Source of the DNA: Streptomyces griseus
Lineage (GTDB): Bacteria > Bacteroidota > Bacteroidia > Chitinophagales > Chitinophagaceae
Length of the DNA stretch: 29,779 nucleotides
Reading direction: 5' to 3'
NCBI GenBank assembly: GCA_943323705.2
Contig: CALPIT020000003.1
Coordinates: 1-29,779 of the forward strand
Shown here: piece after piece, positions 23,210 through 29,779 of the stretch
Layout of the letters: every line of letters starts with the position of its first letter
Numbering within the stretch: the stretch's first letter is position 1
Made by a program: the position numbers and the translations under genes
Notes under the pieces: generated by a model
Databases searched by the model: none
Seen by the model: the letters and a program-made list of their open reading frames with translations, nothing else
What the model was told of the DNA's origin: nothing

Positions 23210-26035
23210 ATGTCAGAATTAAATACACCAAGGTTAATGGCAGCGGCCAAAGAGTTCAATATAGGTACCAACACCTTAATTGAATTCCTTGTGTCAAAGA
23301 ATTTTAGTGCAGACGAACTAAAGCCCACTACAAAGCTTACTGAAGCGATGTATCGTGTGTTACAGTCTGAGTTTCAGCAAGACAAAGCTGCCAAACAAAA
23401 AGCGGAGCAGGTAGACCTACCGAAGGGTGCAAATGCAGACCAGAAGAAGAAGAGAGACGAGGAAGACTTGTCTTTCAAGAAGAAAGAAGAAAAGCCTAAG
23501 GCTCCTGAAACTAAGCCAGAGCCAGTACAAGAAGAGCCAGCTCCAGCGCCTGTAGTTGAAATACCAGAGGAAGAACCAGAAAAAAGCGGTGTTACAAAAA
23601 TTGATGCTCCAGAAATTGAGGGATTAAAAATTCTGGATAAGATCGACCTTGACAGTATAGATTCTTCTACAAGACCTAAAAAAGCTAAAAAGAAAGAACA
23701 GCCGGCAATTGAAACACCTGAAGAAGTAACGCCTGTTGTAGAAAAAATACCAGAAGTTATAGAAGTTGTTCCGGAAACAACAGATCCTGTAGCTCCGGTA
23801 ATAGCAAAAGATCAGGAACCCGCAGCTGCAATAATTGAAAATATTCAAGCACAGAAATTAACGGGTCCAAAAATATTAGGTAAGATTGATTTACCAGTAA
23901 ACAACGATACCAGACCGAAGAAAGAAACCAACGAAGAGAAACAGAAGCGTAAGCGTATTCCAATTCAGAAAAAAGGACCAGATGGTGGTGGCGCTCAAAG
24001 AGGCAACAAAGCTATACCAGATGGAAGAGGTCCAAGACCACCACATCCTGGTGGACAGGGTGGACAGGGCCAAGGACAAGGCAACAAGTTTCAGCGTCCT
24101 GGACAAGGTGCTCCAAAAAGAGAAGACAAGATTATTGACGAGAAAGAAATTCAAGAAAAATTAAAACAAACCCAGGCCAAATTAGCCGGATCCGGAGGAA
24201 GAGGAAAAAGTCTTAAAGCCAAATACAGAAAGGCTAAAAGAGAAGAGATGGCCGAACAAATGGGTGAAGGTGGAGAAGTATCAAACAAGCTTCAGGTTAC
24301 TGAGTTTATATCGGTAAGTGAATTGGCAGGATTGATGGATGTGAGTTTTGCAGATATCATCAGTAAGTGTATGAATCTGGGCATCATGGTTTCAATCAAC
24401 CAGCGTCTAGAGGCTGACGTTATTGAACTCGTAGCCAGTGAATTTAATTATGAAGTTGAGTTTATAGGTGTTGAAGATGCTGCAGAATTAGAAGTGGATC
24501 ATGAGGAAGATAATCCTGAAGATTTAAAACCAAGAGCTCCTATTGTTACCATCATGGGTCACGTAGATCATGGTAAAACATCGCTATTGGATTATATCAG
24601 AAATACAAATGTAATTGCCGGTGAGGCGGGTGGAATCACACAGCACATCGGTGCTTATGAAGTAACATTACCTGATGGAAGAGCCATTACATTTTTGGAT
24701 ACACCGGGTCACGAGGCGTTTACGGCTATGCGTGCCCGTGGTGCTAAAGTAACAGATATTGCGGTTATTGTTGTAGCAGCAGATGATGCGGTGATGCCAC
24801 AAACCAAAGAGGCAATATCACATGCTCAGGCGGCTAACGTACCGATGATTTTCGCTATCAATAAAGTGGATAAGGATGGCGCCAATCCTGAAAAAATTAA
24901 AGAACAACTAGCTACCATGAATATTTTAGTGGAAAGCTGGGGTGGTAAATTCCAAAGTCAGGAAATAAGTGCTAAGAAAGGAATGAACATTGATTTGCTA
25001 CTTGAAAAAATATTGCTTGAAACAGATATTTTAGAATTAAAAGCGAATCCTGTTAAAGAAGCCAACGGAACTATCATTGAAGCTTCTTTGGATAAAGGAA
25101 GAGGTTATGTTGCGACCATTTTGGTGCAGAACGGAACCTTACGTCAGGGAGATATGATTGTTTCGGGACAACATTTTGGTAAGGTTAAAGCGATGTACAA
25201 CGAAAGAAACCAACGCGTTGAAGTAGCGCCACCATCAACACCAGTATTGATCCTTGGTTTGAATGGAGCTCCTCAAGCCGGTGAAACATTCAAAGTTTTT
25301 GAAAACGAAGCTGATGCTAGAGAAACAGCATATAAGCGTGGACAAATATTACGTGAGCAAGGTATGCGCGCGAAAAAACACATTACTCTTGATGAGATTG
25401 GACGTCGATTAGCATTGGGTAATTTCAAAGAATTGAATGTTATCATCAAAGGTGACGTGGATGGATCTGTAGAAGCATTAAGTGATTCATTACAAAAATT
25501 AAGTACAGAAGAAATCGTTGTGAAAGTGATTCATAAAGCTGTGGGTGCGATTACTGAAAGTGATGTTACCTTGGCAAATGCATCAGATGCGATTATTATT
25601 GGTTTCAATGTGCGTCCTTCGATACAGGCAGCCCGTCTTGCAGAAAACGAATCTATTCAGATTAAATTATACTCCATCATCTACAACGCAATTGAAGAAA
25701 TCAGAAGCGCGATGGAAGGTATGTTGGAACCAACAGTGGAAGAGAAAATTCTTGCCAATGTTGAAGTTAGAGAAACATATCGTTTTGATAAAGCAACTGT
25801 TGCCGGTTGTCAGGTGCTTGATGGTAAGATTGCCAGAAACAATCGAATCAGATTGGTACGCGATGGTATCGTAATTTTCACAGGCGAACTGGGAAGTTTG
25901 AAACGTTTCCGTGATGATGCCAAAGAAGTTACTTCCGGAATGGAGTGTGGATTGGTTATCAGAAATTATAATGATTTGAAAATCGGCGATATTGTAGAGG
26001 CGTTTGAAGAAGTAGAAGTGAAGAGAACGTTGTAA
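23210..26035 (+). CDS. infB: translation initiation factor IF-2
   Basis: GTPase that places initiator tRNA on the 30S subunit and promotes subunit joining. The 941-residue protein begins with an IF2_N-type segment (NTPRLMAAAKEFNIGTNTLI), then about 350 residues of low complexity rich in K, E, P and G (including GGQGGQGQGQGN). The G domain begins near residue 444: GHVDHGKTS (G1), GGITQHIGA (G2), DTPGHEAF (G3), NKVDK (G4) and SAKKG (G5). Domains II-IV follow, ending EAFEEVEVKRTL. The long N-terminal part is typical of Bacteroidota. The ATG at 23210 matches the family N-terminus. It is the third gene of the rimP operon; a repeat-rich stem region lies after the stop. Confidence 0.98.
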   Translation: MSELNTPRLMAAAKEFNIGTNTLIEFLVSKNFSADELKPTTKLTEAMYRVLQSEFQQDKAAKQKAEQVDLPKGANADQKKKRDEEDLSFKKKEEKPKAPETKPEPVQEEPAPAPVVEIPEEEPEKSGVTKIDAPEIEGLKILDKIDLDSIDSSTRPKKAKKKEQPAIETPEEVTPVVEKIPEVIEVVPETTDPVAPVIAKDQEPAAAIIENIQAQKLTGPKILGKIDLPVNNDTRPKKETNEEKQKRKRIPIQKKGPDGGGAQRGNKAIPDGRGPRPPHPGGQGGQGQGQGNKFQRPGQGAPKREDKIIDEKEIQEKLKQTQAKLAGSGGRGKSLKAKYRKAKREEMAEQMGEGGEVSNKLQVTEFISVSELAGLMDVSFADIISKCMNLGIMVSINQRLEADVIELVASEFNYEVEFIGVEDAAELEVDHEEDNPEDLKPRAPIVTIMGHVDHGKTSLLDYIRNTNVIAGEAGGITQHIGAYEVTLPDGRAITFLDTPGHEAFTAMRARGAKVTDIAVIVVAADDAVMPQTKEAISHAQAANVPMIFAINKVDKDGANPEKIKEQLATMNILVESWGGKFQSQEISAKKGMNIDLLLEKILLETDILELKANPVKEANGTIIEASLDKGRGYVATILVQNGTLRQGDMIVSGQHFGKVKAMYNERNQRVEVAPPSTPVLILGLNGAPQAGETFKVFENEADARETAYKRGQILREQGMRAKKHITLDEIGRRLALGNFKELNVIIKGDVDGSVEALSDSLQKLSTEEIVVKVIHKAVGAITESDVTLANASDAIIIGFNVRPSIQAARLAENESIQIKLYSIIYNAIEEIRSAMEGMLEPTVEEKILANVEVRETYRFDKATVAGCQVLDGKIARNNRIRLVRDGIVIFTGELGSLKRFRDDAKEVTSGMECGLVIRNYNDLKIGDIVEAFEEVEVKRTL

Positions 26036-26038
26036 AAA

Positions 26039-26106
26039 TGTTTGTGGTTTATTGTTTAGGGTTGAGAATTATCAACAACAAACAATAAACAAAAAACAAC
26101 AAACAT
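26039..26106. repeat. inverted low-complexity TTTATTGTT repeat after infB
   Basis: TGTTTGTGGTTTATTGTTT at 26039-26057 is met by AAACAATAAAC and AAAAAACAACAAACA at 26078-26106, giving a long imperfect stem. It may act as a terminator of the infB transcript. Confidence 0.65.
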
Positions 26107-26205
26107 TTTTTGTTCAAACTTTTGTTAAATGATTTCAATTCGGTTTTATCAAATTTATGAGACTTAATTTTGGCGGGCATTAAAGTCAATGTTGATACAA
26201 GTATT

Positions 26206-27573
26206 ATGATTAAAAATAAAATTGCATTTTTTTTCCTTTCCATTCTGATTGTTACTGCAGTGTATTCACAACCTAAAAAAGTGATTGCTGATAAGATCAT
26301 TGCTGTAGTTGGTAACAAAATCATATTAAAGAGTGATATAGACAATACCATTTTGGATATGCAACGTCAAGGCATAGACGTACCTGCAGATGCTAGATGT
26401 ATGAGTTTGGAACAAACTATGGGCATTAAAGCATTGGTATTACAGGCCGAAAAAGATTCTTTGCCGGTAACTGATGAAGAAGTAGATGCAGAAATTGACA
26501 ATCAGGTTAGGTATTTTATAAGTCAGTATGGCTCAAAAGAAGAAGTTGAAAAAATTGCAGGCAAGACTTTATATCAATTGAAAGAAGATTTTAAAGAAGG
26601 GTTCAGAGACAGAAAGCTGGCAACGGCTATGCGCAATAAAATCATACAAGACATCAAAATTACCCCTAACGAAGTAAGAGATTTTTTCAATAAAATTGCA
26701 ATCGACAGTTTGCCTTTTTATGAAACAGAGGTGGAAGTTGGACAAATAGTTTGTTTTCCAAAAGCCAGTCGCGATGCCGAAGAATATTGTATTGAGCAAT
26801 TGAATGATTATAAGAAGCAAATTGAATCCGGCAGGAAAGACTTCGGAACGATGGCCTCAATTTATACAGAAGATCCTGGAAGTAAAGAACGAGGTGGTAT
26901 GTATGAAATCAACAGAAACCAGAAAGACCTTGATCCTTTGTGGATGTCAAAAGCGTTTATGTTGAAAGAGGGACAAGTTTCAAATCCATTTAAAACAAAA
27001 TTCGGATATCATATTATTCAGTTGGTAAGTCGTTCGGGCGACGATGCTGTTGTAAGGCATATTCTGAAAATACCACAAGTTACAAATGTAGAAATGAAAT
27101 CCGGCTTTAGTAAAATGGATACGGTAAGATCAAAATTAATTGCAGGTGTTATAGATTTTGGTGCCGCAGTTTCAAGATACAGTGATGATGAGTCTAGTAA
27201 GTTTACAGCAGGAATGATACAGGGAAGAGAGGGTACATTTCTTACTATTGATCAGCTTGATAAAGATCTTGTCATAAAAATGAAAGATTTAAAAGTTGGC
27301 GAGTATTCACAACCGTTAGAATATACCGATGAGAGAGGAAAAAAAGGTATCCGTATTGTTTATTTAAAAACAAAAACAGAACCTCATCGTGAAAATTTGA
27401 AAGACGATTATAACAAAGTTGCTCAAAGAGCCATTGAATACAAGAAAGAAAATGCACTTGAAAAATGGTTTGATGATAAAAAAAGAAATTACTACATCAT
27501 GATTGATGAAGAGTATAGAAGTTGTTCAGTATTGAAGCATTGGGTGGATATGGCCAACGCGAGTGCAAAATAA
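26206..27573 (+). CDS. periplasmic peptidyl-prolyl isomerase/chaperone, SurA-like
   Basis: Chaperone of the periplasm that helps fold outer-membrane proteins, with parvulin-type prolyl isomerase domains. From the ATG at 26206 it is 455 residues; the signal peptide is MIKNKIAFFFLSILIVTAVY and SQ follows. A SurA N-domain (ADKIIAVVGNKIILKSDIDN) and a helical region precede the first PpiC domain near residues 185-290 (VEVGQIVCFPKASRDAEEYC, SGRKDFGTMASIYTEDPGSK, FKTKFGYHIIQLVSR). A second, more diverged one follows (VVRHILKIPQVTN, DFGAAVSRYSDD). A TTG at 26170 would add 12 residues ahead of the signal peptide and is rejected. A TAATTTTG element at 26165-26172 is a possible -7 box. Confidence 0.9.
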   Translation: MIKNKIAFFFLSILIVTAVYSQPKKVIADKIIAVVGNKIILKSDIDNTILDMQRQGIDVPADARCMSLEQTMGIKALVLQAEKDSLPVTDEEVDAEIDNQVRYFISQYGSKEEVEKIAGKTLYQLKEDFKEGFRDRKLATAMRNKIIQDIKITPNEVRDFFNKIAIDSLPFYETEVEVGQIVCFPKASRDAEEYCIEQLNDYKKQIESGRKDFGTMASIYTEDPGSKERGGMYEINRNQKDLDPLWMSKAFMLKEGQVSNPFKTKFGYHIIQLVSRSGDDAVVRHILKIPQVTNVEMKSGFSKMDTVRSKLIAGVIDFGAAVSRYSDDESSKFTAGMIQGREGTFLTIDQLDKDLVIKMKDLKVGEYSQPLEYTDERGKKGIRIVYLKTKTEPHRENLKDDYNKVAQRAIEYKKENALEKWFDDKKRNYYIMIDEEYRSCSVLKHWVDMANASAK

Positions 27574-27582
27574 TGTTACAAA

Positions 27583-27668
27583 GGTTCGGTAAGTTCAATA
27601 GGTTCAAAAGGTTTCCGACTGAATGGGTTTTTCATCATCAAATTATCCCATTGCCAAATCATCAAATT
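27583..27668. repeat. short degenerate repeats before hflX
   Basis: AAGGTTC and GTTCAATAGG/GTTCAAAAGG blocks lie near 27583-27612. ATCATCAAATT occurs at 27634-27644 and again at 27658-27668. The GTTCAA type returns after hflX. Confidence 0.6.
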
Positions 27669-27679
27669 GAAAATAAGTT

Positions 27680-28873
27680 TTGATAGAAAAAAAGAAATCA
27701 TCAGGTTCGGAAGAAGTAGCGATACTTGTTGGTTTGATACAGAAAGATCAGACTGAGCAGCAGGTTATTGAATATCTTGATGAGCTTGAGTTTTTGGCAT
27801 CTACTGCCGGCGCTACAACAATTAAGCGTTTCACTCAAAGAATGGCGCATCCCGACAGCAAAACATTTTTAGGAAAAGGAAAGCTGGAAGAAATCAAAAA
27901 TTTTATTTTACTCAAAGGAAATGTTACGCTAGTAATATTTGATGATGAATTATCTGGCGCACAGATTATCAATATCGAAAAAGCGATTGGCATGAAAGCC
28001 ATTGACCGAAGTGATTTGATACTCGACATATTTGCATCAAGAGCCAAGACAGCACAAGCGAAAACACAAGTAGAGCTAGCACAATACCAATACATATTAC
28101 CACGACTTAAAGGGATGTGGAAACACTTAGAAAGACAAGGCGGCGGCGTGGGTACTAGAGGTCCGGGTGAAACAGAAATTGAAACCGATAGACGTATTGT
28201 TAAAGATAAAATTGCACTTTTACGTAAACGGTTAGCCGAAATAGACAAACAATCTTTCACACAAAGAAAAGAGCGTGGCGAATTTATTCGAGTGGCATTG
28301 GTAGGTTACACAAACGTTGGAAAATCTACATTAATGAATGTGTTGAGTAAAAGTGAAGTATTTGCTGAAAACAAATTGTTTGCCACACTTGATACTACCA
28401 CCAGAAAAGTAGTGTTTGAACAAACGCCTTTTTTGTTAAGTGATACTGTTGGATTTATCAGAAAACTTCCTCACCATCTTGTTGAAAGCTTTAAGAGCAC
28501 TTTGGATGAAGTGAGAGAAGCTGATATATTAATGCATGTGGTTGACATTTCTCATCCTCAATATGAAGAGCAATTAACGGTTGTAAATAAAACACTTGCT
28601 GAATTGGGGTCTGCCGAAAAACCAACCATTACGATATTTAATAAAATGGATCGTTTTGAAGAAGTCACATTTGATGAGTGGCTGGAAGAAGATGTGAAGA
28701 AGGATATTTTAAAAGAGCTGAAAGACAAATGGCAGGAAGAAACAAAAGGCAATTGTGTATTTGTATCGGCAACAGAGAGACGAAACCTTGATGGATTGCG
28801 ACAAACGATTTTGAATAAGGTGAGAGAGATGTATCAGGTGAGGTATCCGTATAAGGCGGAGTATTTTTACTAA
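27680..28873 (+). CDS. hflX: ribosome-associated GTPase HflX
   Basis: GTPase that binds the 50S subunit and splits stalled or hibernating ribosomes. The 397-residue protein carries the HflX-specific N-terminal domain, a TKTQVELAQYQYILPRLKG-like stretch (AKTQVELAQYQYILPRLKG in this protein), the glycine-rich GGVGTRGPGETEIETDRR segment, and G motifs GYTNVGKST (G1), DTVGFIRKLP (G3) and NKMD (G4). The start is TTG at 27680 (MIEKKKSSG), preceded by A-rich sequence; the next ATG is in MAHPDSKTF, inside the conserved domain, so the TTG is needed for a full-length protein. Both flanking gaps hold GTTCAA-type repeats. Confidence 0.95.
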   Translation: MIEKKKSSGSEEVAILVGLIQKDQTEQQVIEYLDELEFLASTAGATTIKRFTQRMAHPDSKTFLGKGKLEEIKNFILLKGNVTLVIFDDELSGAQIINIEKAIGMKAIDRSDLILDIFASRAKTAQAKTQVELAQYQYILPRLKGMWKHLERQGGGVGTRGPGETEIETDRRIVKDKIALLRKRLAEIDKQSFTQRKERGEFIRVALVGYTNVGKSTLMNVLSKSEVFAENKLFATLDTTTRKVVFEQTPFLLSDTVGFIRKLPHHLVESFKSTLDEVREADILMHVVDISHPQYEEQLTVVNKTLAELGSAEKPTITIFNKMDRFEEVTFDEWLEEDVKKDILKELKDKWQEETKGNCVFVSATERRNLDGLRQTILNKVREMYQVRYPYKAEYFY

Positions 28874-28880
28874 GTAGATT

Positions 28881-29034
28881 TAGTTCAAAAGGTTTCAAAA
28901 GTTCAAGTTGTTCAATAGGTTTTGTCTGAAAAATAATTTTGGAAGAAAAAGTTCTTTCATTTTAATAAAGCAAATTTTGTCCTAACCTTTTAAACTCCTG
29001 CCTGCCGGTAGGCAGGCATTGAACGCTTTGAACT
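28881..29034. repeat. GTTCAA-type degenerate repeats after hflX, partly inverted
   Basis: AGTTCAAAAGGTTTC and GTTCAATAGGTTTTG at about 28882-28923 recur on the opposite strand near 28984-29034 (TTGAACGCTTTGAAC). The palindrome at 28999-29018 sits between the inverted copies. Confidence 0.55.
28999..29018. repeat. GC-rich perfect palindrome
   Basis: TGCCTGCC-GGTA-GGCAGGCA, an 8-bp inverted repeat with a 4-base centre, in an otherwise A/T-rich gap. Its composition is unlike its surroundings, as for mobile REP-type elements. Confidence 0.8.
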
Positions 29035-29052
29035 TATTAAACATTACTTACA

Positions 29053-29391
29053 ATGTTTTGGAAAAAAATTGCCGAAAGCCGCACCGAATTATTTCAGGGA
29101 GAAAATAATCTTGCTGAAGTAGAAGTTGATGGTAAACTTGTTTGCGTTGGAATGCATGAAGAAAAACTAAAAGCCTGTTCGGCCAAATGTCCTCATGCCG
29201 GTGGAAAAATGGCTTCGGGATATATTGATGCCTTGGGAAATATCGTTTGTCCATTGCATCGGTATAAATTCAGTTTGGAAAATGGCAGAAATATAACTGG
29301 CGAAGGATATTTTTTAAAGATTTATAAGGTAGAAGAGCGAGAAGATGGAATATTTATAGGGATTGAAGAAAAAAAAGGGCTATTTGGATAA
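29053..29391 (+). CDS. Rieske [2Fe-2S] ferredoxin-like protein
   Basis: A 112-residue single-domain Rieske protein that should carry one 2Fe-2S cluster. The cluster ligands are C46 and H48 in KCPHAGG, and C66 and H69 in VCPLHRYKF, the CxH-x17-CxxH pattern. A GYIDALGNIVCPLH strand connects them and the ending is GEGYFLKIYKVEER. It resembles the soluble ferredoxin components of Rieske oxygenases and nitrite reductase small subunits. No partner oxygenase or reductase is in the window. The ATG at 29053 gives a standard N-terminus. A gap with repeats separates it from hflX, and the following tRNA unit has its own promoter. Confidence 0.92.
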   Translation: MFWKKIAESRTELFQGENNLAEVEVDGKLVCVGMHEEKLKACSAKCPHAGGKMASGYIDALGNIVCPLHRYKFSLENGRNITGEGYFLKIYKVEEREDGIFIGIEEKKGLFG

Positions 29392-29408
29392 TATTATTTG
29401 AAAATTGA

Positions 29409-29439
29409 TTTGTTTAAAAACTGAAAATCAGTATTTTTG
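29409..29439 (+). promoter_or_regulatory. promoter of the tRNA unit
   Basis: TTTG at 29409-29412, a 19-base spacer, TATTTTTG at 29432-29439: a perfect match to the Bacteroidota consensus. Transcription would begin near 29445 and cover the degenerate tRNA and tRNA-Asn. Confidence 0.7.
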
Positions 29440-29493
29440 CGTCCCTAATTACTCTTATTCAAAAATTGAATTAAATAATTAGGTAAAACAAAT

Positions 29494-29569
29494 TCCGCTT
29501 TAGCTCAGTTGGTTAGAGCATCCCGACTAAAGGTCGGGAGGGTTGCAAGGTTCAATCGGGAAAAAACCT
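29494..29569 (+). pseudogene. degenerate tRNA (tRNA pseudogene)
   Basis: A normal D-arm (TAGCTCAGTTGGTTAGAGCA) and anticodon stem (CCCGA / TCGGG) are present, with loop CTAAAGG, giving AAA at the anticodon position. The T-arm (CAAGG, TTCAATC, GGGAA) does not pair and no 3' strand matches the acceptor TCCGCTT. An A at position 34 is also rare in bacteria. It looks like a decayed copy. Confidence 0.55.
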
Positions 29570-29578
29570 TAAAAAAAT

Positions 29579-29652
29579 TCCTCCTTAGCTCAGTTGGTTA
29601 GAGCATCTGACTGTTAATCAGAGGGTCGCCCGTTCAAGTCGGGCAGGGGGAG
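29579..29652 (+). tRNA. tRNA-Asn (GTT)
   Basis: A 74-nt complete cloverleaf: acceptor TCCTCCT / AGGGGGA, D-arm TAGCTCAGTTGGTTAGAGCA, anticodon stem CTGA with loop CTGTTAA (anticodon GTT), T-arm GCCCG-TTCAAGT-CGGGC, discriminator G. The 3' CCA is not encoded. Confidence 0.93.
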
Positions 29653-29665
29653 CAGATAAAAAGAT

Positions 29666-29701
29666 AAAAGGGTTATACTTTGATAGTATGACCCTTTTTT
29701 T
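29666..29701 (+). terminator. terminator of the tRNA unit
   Basis: A 13-bp stem with one G-U pair, AAAGGGTTATAC / GTATGACCCTTT around TTTGATA, followed by TTTTT. It lies 13 bases past tRNA-Asn. Confidence 0.8.
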
Positions 29702-29711
29702 ATTCATAATT

Positions 29712-29779
29712 CTAACACCTGTCATTTACCACGTCATCCTTAAATTGTAGGATTTGTTTCTTCATTTCCTTGATCTCCT
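29712..29779 (-). CDS. possible C-terminal end of an unidentified gene
   Basis: The minus strand is open from the window edge to a TAG at 29712-29714, giving EIKEMKKQILQFKDDVVNDR and one more cysteine. The charged, helix-like sequence looks like a protein tail, but 22 codons are too few for identification. It would be convergent with the tRNA unit. Confidence 0.3.
   Translation of the reverse strand, partial: EIKEMKKQILQFKDDVVNDRC

Noticed and set aside
1..29779. prophage, integrase, insertion sequence or CRISPR array
   Set aside because: No transposase, integrase, phage protein or regularly spaced repeat was seen.

Overview
The window looks like a low-GC chromosome segment from a member of the Bacteroidota. 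The evidence is a type IX secretion (T9SS) C-terminal sorting domain, a DUF4834 protein, short NusA and Ssb proteins, starts without clear Shine-Dalgarno sequences, and several promoters that fit TTTG-N19/20-TAnnTTTG. Order and genus cannot be read from the sequence. Most genes are chromosomal housekeeping genes; no prophage, insertion sequence or CRISPR array was seen.

Left part (1-7060). The 3' end of mnmG and a cupin gene run on the plus strand. A short ssb lies opposite and is divergent from a small Cys-rich protein. Then comes the most unusual block, on the minus strand in transcription order: an ATP-grasp ligase (6396-5281), a second ATP-grasp fused to a SET methyltransferase with a post-SET zinc motif (5271-3814), and an ABC-type membrane protein with no ATPase domain (3739-2807). 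This reads as a small peptide- or amide-forming, methylating and possibly exporting system. A DUF985 cupin lies just upstream.

Middle (7064-13000). A beta-carbonic anhydrase and a SulP anion transporter form a probable inorganic-carbon unit. FabG, a GH3-family acyl-adenylating enzyme and LptB follow, all on the minus strand.

Right half (13092-29779). metF and an exported proline-rich protein run on the plus strand, followed by small unknown genes. A roughly 640-bp intergenic stretch holds a candidate C/A-rich minus-strand RNA with promoter and terminator but no ATG. An Ate-like aminoacyl-tRNA-protein transferase meets a T9SS-exported protein tail to tail. After DUF4256, tRNA-CAT, a HAD phosphatase and DUF4834 comes the rimP-nusA-infB translation/transcription operon. 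Its promoter fits the consensus, its leader has a hairpin, and an RNase P CR-I-like motif lies just before nusA. A SurA-like PPIase, HflX, a Rieske protein and a tRNA unit (degenerate tRNA plus tRNA-Asn) close the window.

Several intergenic gaps each carry their own short, degenerate repeat: CCAGTATCTAGCAT, TTTACAT, TTTATTGTT, GTTCAAAAGG and ATCATCAAATT types, plus one GC-rich palindrome.
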